DNA of 15,519 nt, taken from positions 1 through 15,519 of the forward strand of contig JANBPK010001401.1 of assembly GCA_027579435.1 (NCBI GenBank). The letters are read 5' to 3'. The notes under the pieces were generated by a model. The model made no database searches. It saw only the letters and a list, made by a program, of their open reading frames with translations, and had not been told where the DNA came from. Source of the stretch: Candolleomyces eurysporus. Its lineage: Eukaryota > Basidiomycota > Agaricomycetes > Agaricales > Psathyrellaceae. Position numbers and translations under genes: made by a program. Positions 7,493-14,840 of the stretch are shown one piece after another; position 1 is the first letter of the stretch; the number at the start of each line of letters is the position of its first letter.

Positions 7493-10400
7493 TTAGTCGC
7501 CCTCACTACCATCTTCTACCTCTGCTATTCTCAGGCGAGGCATAGCTTCGAAATTATAGTCTACAAAGTCTTCATTACCATCGTCTGTACCTTTAGATAA
7601 TTCTTGTATTGCTTCCTCGTTCAAATCGAATCCAGAATCTTTTCCTAGTCCAACCTTTATTGACCTTCTTGGATAGTATGGTATAACTCGGAAGGCGCCA
7701 ACCTTGTTCTGATAAACCGAGCCATCTAATTCGGCTAGAATATAAGCACCTCCTTTATTTCGAGTAACCACTACCATGGGTCCTAAGTAACGCGGCTTCA
7801 TCTTTTTATTAAGACTGGACTCAACCGCGGTATTTCGCATAAGCACTAAGTCTCCCCGCTTGAAGTCCCAGTCTTTTATCGTTGCCTTATTAGCTCTTGT
7901 ATATTCCTCCACACGTTTTCGTTTTTCCAAATCCACCTTTCGCATTGCTTCCTCAACATGAGTTTGATGTTTGGCAAGTGCTCTAGCTCGCGCCGCAATC
8001 AAATCCTCAGTTGAGATCAAACCAGTGGGCGGTTCCACCAACCATGTAGCTTCTTGTACGTCGAGCGGCGTCACCGGTTCGGCTCCTGTAAGTAGGAAAA
8101 AGGGAGAGCGTCCCAACCGTTTTCGAACCGTAATGCGATCCGCCCACATAACATGGTCAAAGAACCAAAACCACTTGCTAGCATCCCCTCCCGTTGCTTT
8201 ATACAGACTCTGGCGGACATCCCAATGGGGCCGTTCGATTCGTCCATTAGCTTTGGAGTTATATCCCGAGATAGAGATGCCAGTAATACCGTACTTCTTT
8301 CTTAACCAGTCAACCGCCGCAATGAATGGTCCACCGTTATCGGTCACGATTTGCCTCAGGCGGCCCCATCTACATATGATGTCTGAGAAGAGCCAAGCTC
8401 CAATGGCTGCTGTGTTTTCCTTTCTAAGAGGTCTCCCCTCCATCCAAGAGGTAAGTGCACAACGACCATGTACAATATAACTGTGACCATTACTAGGCGG
8501 CGTCATATGCATGGTGTCTATGTGTACAACCTGAAATATGGACGGAGTCTCTGTTACCGTAGGAGGGATCTTAACCAAAACCTTCTGTCGTTCTTGGCAG
8601 AGATGGCATGTTTTCACATACATCTCAGCGTCCCGCTCCAGTTCCGGCCACCAGAAACGAGTAGACACAAAGGACCGGGTAGCAAAGTTGCCTCGGTGTC
8701 CATTAGCATCGTGAGCCCGCTTCAATATAGACATTCGTCGTGCCGGCTCAATATAGAGGCGATGGTGGCCTTCACCATCTTCTCGCCTGTACAGCCGGCC
8801 GTCCTTTGATGTGAAAAACTTGGTAGCAAATCGTTCGAATTCTTTCCAATCCTTGTCGGCAACGTCACGCGGCCTCACNGCTGGTGTAGTTAACCATTCT
8901 TGAACCATAGGCACCCACTCATCNAGGTGTCTTCCTTTCGAGGTCCTCCAGTCATCAGGATAAGGATCATCTTCTGGNGCGGCCTCATCTTCTTCTTTGT
9001 CTATCTCAGTACTTAGTAGAACCGCAGCCAGAGGACTACCANTCTCCGNTCTTTTCGCTTCCTCCCAGTTGGCGAAGACCTCTCTAATTACGCAATCATC
9101 TCGGAATAGGTCTTCGTCCTCTTCTATCCCTTGAAAAAGCANACCATAAATGGTTTCGAACGGCAAGAGCTGGAGGTAACCTCCTCTTGTATCTATCTTA
9201 TCCTTGAATTCTTCATAGTCCAAAGGATCATCGTCTTCTTCATACTTCTTAGAGTAAGTAATGGGTTCAGGNGGATCATTATCCATAAANTCCTCGAACT
9301 CGCGCCGCGGCGAATCACCGGGCTGAGGACGACGTCTAGAGAGACCATCGGCAGGGAACGTCTTGCCCATAACATGGCTAAGCTCGAAATGGAATTTCCG
9401 TACGTTCTCAATCCACCGATTGATAGTTGCGTTTGGTGCCGCGCCAGGATTCCGAAGCATTCCTTGCACGTACTTGGCATCTGTCTCTACTACTAGAGGC
9501 CGCGCCATTACTAGAGTGTATTCGTTTTCTTTCAGCGCCCTCATAATCCCATAGAGCTCCCTCTTGGGTTGAGAGTAATTCGCTTCTGTATCATTAAGGG
9601 ATGTAGATCCAAATCTTATATAGTGCCATTTATTCTTATCCTTAGGGTCTTGTTGACTTATATACCAGCCCACTGCCATATACGAGGTATCAACCGAGAG
9701 GCGCACTGGAGCACCACTAGTCACNTCNAGCGGCTTGAGAACTGGCGCATTTTCTACTGCATCTTTAAGGTCCGCCATCGCCTTATCCTGCTCCGGTCCN
9801 CATTCCCATGGGACAGCTTTACGAGTGAGCTTCTGTATAGGCTCTGCTCGCGCGGCNTAGTTAGGTATGAAAACCCTGAACGTGCCTACTATTCCCAGAA
9901 ACGACCNAACATCAGAGATGTCGCGGCACGGTCCCCATCTAGTGATAACACCAACCCTGTCCGGAGTGGGTTTTCTGCCTTCGTAAGAGACCATATGTCC
10001 TACCACAGTGAACTCATCGCGGCATAGGCAAGTCTTCTTTCCTGAGAAAGTGCCGCCGCAATATTTCATTNGCTGTATTACACGATTGACATCCTGAATG
10101 TGTTCCCATACGAATCTTCTAATTCCAGGGTTTTCAGGTATAGTTTCATAACCGCCGCCCGATAACTCGTACCGCGTCAGAGGCCCCTTTACTGGAACGT
10201 CGTCCACAAAAGGCTCAGTGACCCTTGGTATTTCGGGTTGTAAAATGGCAGTCACGTCCTCGTGAAATATGGGTACAGAGTTCGTCCATCCCATTGGCAG
10301 GGTTACTAATCTCATGGCGCCGAACGGCGTCTGGAAGGTAGTTAAATCCCTAGACCTTTCATCCAAAATTCTTTCATCGTATCCCACATATAAGTCCATC

Positions 10401-11326
10401 GTTGTACCGCAAGCACGTCCAGCAAAACGGCTTGCTAATTCTTCTGTATTTGGGGGAAGTCCAGAGTGTGCAATGGTCACTGCGTTAAGCGGCTCGAGAC
10501 TGTGCACAATCCTGAGACTTTTACCATCTTTCTTGAGGACGCAGAACCATCTACTGCGGTAAGAGGAACTCGAGGGTTCGTAGACCCCAGCCTTAATTTT
10601 GCTACGCATCATATCGCAGACCGGCTCGAAGAGAAACGGAGGTATAGGTCTGTTTCCTTCCACCCAAGGGTCGTGCGGCGTCGTCGCAATCCGGACCGGC
10701 GCGAGAAAGTCTTCTCGAAACTTGCCGCGTTCGGATTCCGTCCATGCAAAGGCTGCGTTCTGCTCCGCCATGAGATGATGCATCAATTTGCGTTCCTCTG
10801 GCCACCAGAAACCAGGGTGAGCCTTATCGAAGTCCTCCATTCTTTCTTGGGTGTACCTTCCTTTGGGTTCAAACTCGGGCGGCGTGGGTGAGAGTACAGG
10901 CATTCCTTCTAGAGGGTCGCCCGTAATATTTCGCACAATGCGAAACTCTTCAGGTAGCGTACCATAAACAGGTCGCACCTTCTTGTCAACAGGTTTATAT
11001 TTCTTGCCCGTCGAAACTCCCTTTACCTTAGCCTCCTGAGCTTTTGGATTTCCCGAGGCCTGAGCTTGAGCAAAATTCTCTGCTACAGAGCTTAGGTACT
11101 GCTCAAAAATCTCCCTGTCACCTTTATCTATACCAGGTTCTTGTAATGCATGTTGTAAATATATGATTTTCTTTTCTTCTTGCGTGAAAGTCCTCCCATC
11201 TTGCGGGGCCGCGGCAGATATAATCCTAGGTACGCCATCTTCCGACATATCCAGGATCACCGCTATCTCCTCTCCTTGAAACGAGTTCAAATCATCGAGG
11301 CTCGAAAAGAAGTGCCCATCTCTTTC
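7493..11326 (-). CDS. pol: Pol: reverse transcriptase, RNase H and integrase
   Basis: About 1265 residues counted from the leucine codon at 11290; the frame is open from 11326 and has no ATG start, so it is presumably entered by a -1 shift from the protease frame. RT covers about residues 215-445, with the first catalytic Asp in TTMDLYVGY (about 299) and the FVDD box at about 361-364. RNase H covers about 525-650 (Asp 534, Glu 578, Asp 604). An acidic linker follows (about 660-800). Integrase has an HHCC zinc module (H860, H865, C895, C898), a core with Asp 925, Asp 984 and Glu 1019 (spacing about 35), and a C-terminal GPY/F-like module (RYLGPMVVV, about 1167). This order is Ty3/Gypsy. All catalytic residues are present. 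Fourteen Ns lie in the frame without disturbing it. Stop TAA at 7495-7493. Confidence 0.95.
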   Translation of the reverse strand, partial: ERDGHFFSSLDDLNSFQGEEIAVILDMSEDGVPRIISAAAPQDGRTFTQEEKKIIYLQHALQEPGIDKGDREIFEQYLSSVAENFAQAQASGNPKAQEAKVKGVSTGKKYKPVDKKVRPVYGTLPEEFRIVRNITGDPLEGMPVLSPTPPEFEPKGRYTQERMEDFDKAHPGFWWPEERKLMHHLMAEQNAAFAWTESERGKFREDFLAPVRIATTPHDPWVEGNRPIPPFLFEPVCDMMRSKIKAGVYEPSSSSYRSRWFCVLKKDGKSLRIVHSLEPLNAVTIAHSGLPPNTEELASRFAGRACGTTMDLYVGYDERILDERSRDLTTFQTPFGAMRLVTLPMGWTNSVPIFHEDVTAILQPEIPRVTEPFVDDVPVKGPLTRYELSGGGYETIPENPGIRRFVWEHIQDVNRVIQXMKYCGGTFSGKKTCLCRDEFTVVGHMVSYEGRKPTPDRVGVITRWGPCRDISDVXSFLGIVGTFRVFIPNXAARAEPIQKLTRKAVPWEXGPEQDKAMADLKDAVENAPVLKPXXVTSGAPVRLSVDTSYMAVGWYISQQDPKDKNKWHYIRFGSTSLNDTEANYSQPKRELYGIMRALKENEYTLVMARPLVVETDAKYVQGMLRNPGAAPNATINRWIENVRKFHFELSHVMGKTFPADGLSRRRPQPGDSPRREFEXFMDNDXPEPITYSKKYEEDDDPLDYEEFKDKIDTRGGYLQLLPFETIYGXLFQGIEEDEDLFRDDCVIREVFANWEEAKRXEXGSPLAAVLLSTEIDKEEDEAXPEDDPYPDDWRTSKGRHXDEWVPMVQEWLTTPXVRPRDVADKDWKEFERFATKFFTSKDGRLYRREDGEGHHRLYIEPARRMSILKRAHDANGHRGNFATRSFVSTRFWWPELERDAEMYVKTCHLCQERQKVLVKIPPTVTETPSIFQVVHIDTMHMTPPSNGHSYIVHGRCALTSWMEGRPLRKENTAAIGAWLFSDIICRWGRLRQIVTDNGGPFIAAVDWLRKKYGITGISISGYNSKANGRIERPHWDVRQSLYKATGGDASKWFWFFDHVMWADRITVRKRLGRSPFFLLTGAEPVTPLDVQEATWLVEPPTGLISTEDLIAARARALAKHQTHVEEAMRKVDLEKRKRVEEYTRANKATIKDWDFKRGDLVLMRNTAVESSLNKKMKPRYLGPMVVVTRNKGGAYILAELDGSVYQNKVGAFRVIPYYPRRSIKVGLGKDSGFDLNEEAIQELSKGTDDGNEDFVDYNFEAMPRLRIAEVEDGSEGD

Positions 11327-11608
11327 CTAAACATTTCGGGAACTTCGCCCCGCGGGAATGATGGAACAACAACTCTCCTCCCTGAGTTCGGATCGGTGAA
11401 CGTCATCATATGAGAACCATCAATATGGTTGGTAGACTGAGCGCTCATTACCGAAAGGAAAGGCCGCCCGAGAAGCACCTTATAAGCGGCATCCTGGACT
11501 ATGTGAAGTTGCACATATGCAACCACGCCTTCTCCACAGACGATAGGTACGTTTCTTGCAAGTCCTAGCGTTCTAGCCATGGTGCGGTTCGAGGATTGGA
11601 GACCAATA
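11287..11608 (-). pseudogene. Retropepsin-like protease, C-terminal half (split by an insertion)
   Basis: This frame continues the protease interrupted at 11609-11889. It contains the flap-to-C-terminal part ending in the hydrophobic-LLGRPF motif, equivalent to the ILG/LLG motif of retropepsins, and runs on to a TGA at 11289-11287. The pol frame lies -1 relative to it and overlaps by about 40 nt (11326-11287). Because of the insertion no uninterrupted protease can be made from this copy. Confidence 0.8.
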
Positions 11609-11889
11609 CACAGGGTGACCAGCCCCATGTTTTTCAAAGAAACCTAATAAAAACATGGTGAAAACACTGGGTTTTTTTATTGAATGTTTCTGACTAGAAA
11701 CATGATAAATAAATGATGAAACATGTTTGTAAAATTTAATGGATTTAGCGGGTACACTGAAACACAAAGGAAATACATTCATTTGTGCTTTCACCATGTT
11801 CTGACGAAAAACATGGTAAAAAAAAACTCAGTGATTTTACCATGTTTCCACCATGTTTTCAGAGAAGACATGGTGCTTGTCACCCTGTG
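11609..11889. mobile_element. 281-bp non-autonomous inverted-repeat element (MITE, CACTA-like features) in the protease
   Basis: Both ends begin CACAGGGTGAC read inward, and the terminal inverted repeats match over about 25 bp with three mismatches. Flanks are ATA at 11606-11608 and ATA at 11890-11892, a 3-bp target duplication. Many short subterminal repeats of ACCATGTT type occur in both orientations. The interior is AT-rich with no coding capacity. CAC-starting ends, a 3-bp duplication and subterminal repeats point to a CACTA/EnSpm-derived MITE; assignment is inference. The insert adds 284 bp (281 plus TSD), and the terminal repeat supplies a stop (11882-11880) to the protease frame. Removing it with one TSD copy rejoins the frame exactly. 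Confidence 0.85.
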
Positions 11890-12935
11890 ATAGTTAGGTC
11901 TGGATCCCATGAGATCCCAAGATTCCTCGCCGCCACCTCACTAGCTGAACACACCTGTGATCCTTCATCGAATATACATTCTTCGCGTCTCGCATGATTC
12001 ACAACCGGGAAAAAGACTCGAATCTTGTCTGAGTCAGTGGCAGTCACCATTCCTTTGACCTCCGCCCCTCCGTGCTCAGCCAGGAAAACCTCTACAGCAT
12101 CTGGTATAATAAGGCCTCCTTCCGGAACTTCTCCCGAGCCGTCCGACTCGTAGCACACAGGAACCGGTAAGTCTTGCAGTAAGACTTCCACTACTTCGTT
12201 CGATTCCCTTTCTTGTTTTTCCTCTTCTTCAGTGACATCTTCCACCGTTGCTCTCTGGGACGGCGCGATAGAACTAGGTCCCCCGACTGCCTGGCTGGTG
12301 GCATCAATCTGAGAATATATAGCGGAAAGCTCAGTTAAGTAGCTGAGCGAGTCTTGACCCAAGTCGGTCATCACGTCTTCGAGGGTTTGCAACAGAGCAC
12401 CTTGTAAACCTTCCATTTCTCCCGAGTTTGAGCGGGCCCACTTGCCTTGTTTCAGCAAGTTGATAGCCTCTTGTCGCGCCGCGGGAGATACGATAGCCAA
12501 ATCTTGGAGCTTCATTGGGTGTGGTATAGAGAATATTTCTTTAATTATACCCGTAATCAGTCCTTTCCTGGCTTCCTTTAGTGCTCGTGCATTCTTTGGT
12601 GCGGTTGGCTGAGCCGGCACCACTTCTGGCGCCTTAGGCCTCCCGCCTTGAATAGGCTTTGTACGCAAAGGTGGAACTTCTACATACGGCATCAGTTTCT
12701 TTACTGGCTCGATTATTTCCAGTCCACTTGGTTCTAACATGTTTTTAGATTTTTGTGATTTCTGAGATGCGTTGACTTTCTCGTTTCGGCCCTCCAGAGA
12801 GTCACCCCGGTCCTTGTCAACGTTTTTCGAGGACCCATGGGCGCGGTCTTTCGCGGGGCCTCTCAAAAATCCTCTTGGTTGTTTGCTGCCGCGCGACGCG
12901 TCTGGAGCTGGTATTGTTCCGAGAGTTCCAATCGC
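11890..12935 (-). pseudogene. Gag-Pol linker and retropepsin-like protease, N-terminal half (truncated by MITE)
   Basis: The frame is open from 12935 and overlaps the end of gag by about 70 nt in the -1 frame. There is no ATG start; the first leucine codon after the gag overlap is at 12866. The first 260 or so residues are a Lys/Pro-rich then acidic linker with no recognised domain. Near the end is the motif IFDEGSQVCS (Asp codon at 11969-11967), which fits the first part of a retropepsin active site (usually D-T/S-G) but has Glu in the second position. The reading runs into the terminal repeat of the 281-bp insert and stops there. Its continuation is at 11608-11287. Confidence 0.8.
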
Positions 12936-14386
12936 TTAGTTAAGGCAGCCAACTGTTCGAAGATTTCCCGCGTCGTAGGTTCCTTAGGTACCTCGGCCAC
13001 CGGTTTCTGGGCCGGTTTGAGCTGCTGAGCCACTTTGGTCAGGAACGACTGCTGGTCCCGCTTGAGCTGATTCATAGACTGTTGGAGGACTGAGTGGGTA
13101 ACAGGTTCGTCGTACTGTTGATACAATACTTCGTAAGCCTCTTCCTCTAACTCTTCGTATTCCTCCAACAAATTCAACTCGGCTTGGGCCGGCGTCTTCC
13201 ACATTGCGTCAACTCGTGCCTTCATAGTGGTCCCTTCGGGCACCTCTCGGGCCATCATGCTTCCTTTGCAGATTATTGTACTTCCTCTTTGAGAAATCTT
13301 TCCACTCTCTATATCTTGTCGTACCGCCGGACACTGTGAGATGGTATGGGTCAACTGACCACAATACCAACAGTTGAAAGTAGCTCCTGCTGGCCGAGGG
13401 TACATGCCAGGCCGCTGCCCTACCGCTTGGTTAGGAGGTCTGTAAGGTGCGCTGGGGGGTGCCGCTTTAATCGTAGTGGAGAAATTATCGAACTGAGTCG
13501 TCAGCAAGGACATGGACTTCTCAACCTTATCTAAGGTAGTGAAAACCTTTGCCATTTCTTCTGCCATAGACTCCTGCTTGACCCTTACTTCTTTTAGGCC
13601 AGCAGATTCCGCCCGATCTTTCAAGCCGCTCGAAGCTGATGCTCGAGAGTAATCGGCTTGCTCCTCTACGTAAGTGAGAGCTCCAAAGGGCCCTACTGCA
13701 GCAGTGTCAACCATTTCCGTAGCAACCTTTATGACTTCATCCAACTTGTACGGATCCTCTTCGTCTCGCACCGGGTCAGTAGCGTCTCTAGAAGACACCA
13801 AACGATTAAGCCTTTCACTGAGGCTCTCTCTGAAGGGAACCTTTAAACCCGTAATGAACTTGATAACCAAGTCTCGGTTCGCAGTTACTCCTATAGCGAG
13901 GAGCGGCTCCGCTTCAGCTTGAAAAGCCAAGGCAAATTCGTAAAAGGCGGACTTCTCATCCCTTCCAATAGGTCGCTCCTTAACCTTTCGGCAGAGGTCG
14001 TCCAAGCGGGCCATCAATCCCACATCATATCTCGACGTCTTTGGCAAGATCTGCAAAACAGCCTTCCTCCATTCAGCGAGGTTGAATGGTTCTTTACCAC
14101 CTCTGAGGCGGCCCCACATTCGTGCCGTAGCAGTGTCCAAGTAAGATAGAGCGTTCTTTATTATTTCTTCATCTTGTCCAGAAAGTCCCGCCGCCTGAGC
14201 GGCCATCTCTACACCATCAAAAAACCTTGTTGCAGTTGACGGGTCCGCGGGGTCGTACGTAGGGTGCTTGCCACTATAAGCAGCAGGCATGCTTTTAACC
14301 GAGCGTTTAACGCCAGTCGGTCCTCCTGCCTCACTTCCCGCACGACTCGCGCCGCGGTTACCTTGGTTTCCTCCTTCACTGGCCAT
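12863..14386 (-). CDS. gag: Gag polyprotein with CCHC zinc knuckle
   Basis: From the first in-frame ATG (14386-14384, context ACAATGG) the product is about 507 aa, ending at TGA 12865-12863. Order: a short Gly/Ser-rich start; a retrotransposon-type Gag core (about residues 50-250, all-helical in appearance, with WGRLRGG and EWRKAVLQILP segments); a coiled-coil-like stretch; a proline-rich hinge; one zinc knuckle C-X2-C-X4-H-X4-C (first Cys codon 13372-13370, about residue 339); then an acidic and Gln-rich tail. It forms the particle shell and binds element RNA through the knuckle. The same frame is open upstream of the ATG to 14758 without another ATG, so a longer product from a non-AUG codon or by splicing is possible. 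The next frame (-1) overlaps its end at a run of five T. Confidence 0.9.
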   Translation of the reverse strand: MASEGGNQGNRGASRAGSEAGGPTGVKRSVKSMPAAYSGKHPTYDPADPSTATRFFDGVEMAAQAAGLSGQDEEIIKNALSYLDTATARMWGRLRGGKEPFNLAEWRKAVLQILPKTSRYDVGLMARLDDLCRKVKERPIGRDEKSAFYEFALAFQAEAEPLLAIGVTANRDLVIKFITGLKVPFRESLSERLNRLVSSRDATDPVRDEEDPYKLDEVIKVATEMVDTAAVGPFGALTYVEEQADYSRASASSGLKDRAESAGLKEVRVKQESMAEEMAKVFTTLDKVEKSMSLLTTQFDNFSTTIKAAPPSAPYRPPNQAVGQRPGMYPRPAGATFNCWYCGQLTHTISQCPAVRQDIESGKISQRGSTIICKGSMMAREVPEGTTMKARVDAMWKTPAQAELNLLEEYEELEEEAYEVLYQQYDEPVTHSVLQQSMNQLKRDQQSFLTKVAQQLKPAQKPVAEVPKEPTTREIFEQLAALTKRLELSEQYQLQTRRAAANNQEDF

Positions 14387-14758
14387 TGTAAGGTCCGTAA
14401 GTTGTAAGGAGTTAGTGGTTGTTAAATCGAGAGTGTTTTCTTCGCCTCTTAAGATAGAAGAACTTAGAGCCGCAGCAATGTCTTCTTCTCGAGCCGTATG
14501 AAAAGTCGCTTCTCCGATATCTGAATCGGAGGGTTGTCTTTGGATCGTTCTTTTAGGTTTGCGTGTACGCCGCGTAGTTGGGTAACTACTAACGTCGATT
14601 AAACCCGCCGTTTGAGAGTTCCGAGTACTACGTCCAATACTCTGAGCCCTCTCCAATTCTTGTCTTGTATCTTCTCGACGAGACTCTTCTTCAGCCAGAT
14701 AGTCCTCTGGTTTAGAACCTGGTCTTGCAAAATAAGACGTCTTGTTCGAGTCCGTTTT
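14387..14758 (-). other. Upstream in-frame extension of gag without ATG
   Basis: 124 codons in the gag frame contain no stop and no ATG, bounded by TAG at 14761-14759. The reading is charged (EEESRRE, RRTRKPKR) and passes the GC palindrome variant just inside the AUG-started part. The left copy keeps the same open frame. It may be coding through a non-AUG start or an upstream exon, or be an untranslated leader that happens to be open. Confidence 0.4.
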
Positions 14759-14827
14759 CTAGTTCGCTCTACGCGAACTGCACCCTCGCTTCCAAGAGAG
14801 ATGAATAAAACAATTCACCCCCCTCGC

Positions 14828-14838
14828 GGTGGGCTCCA
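14828..14838 (-). other. Candidate primer binding site, right copy (tRNA-Lys-like)
   Basis: Same GGTGGGCTCCA (plus strand) as at 835-845, followed after two bases by TGAAGAG at 14841, the inner LTR end. Confidence 0.5.
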
Positions 14839-14840
14839 AA

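Noticed and set aside
7200..7512. Minus-strand open frames opposite the Lys/Glu-rich tail
   Set aside because: Ser- or Leu-rich mirror readings of a repetitive GA-rich coding region, a common artefact.
8468..8809. Plus-strand open frame inside pol
   Set aside because: Antisense shadow of the integrase zinc and core region, without its own signals.
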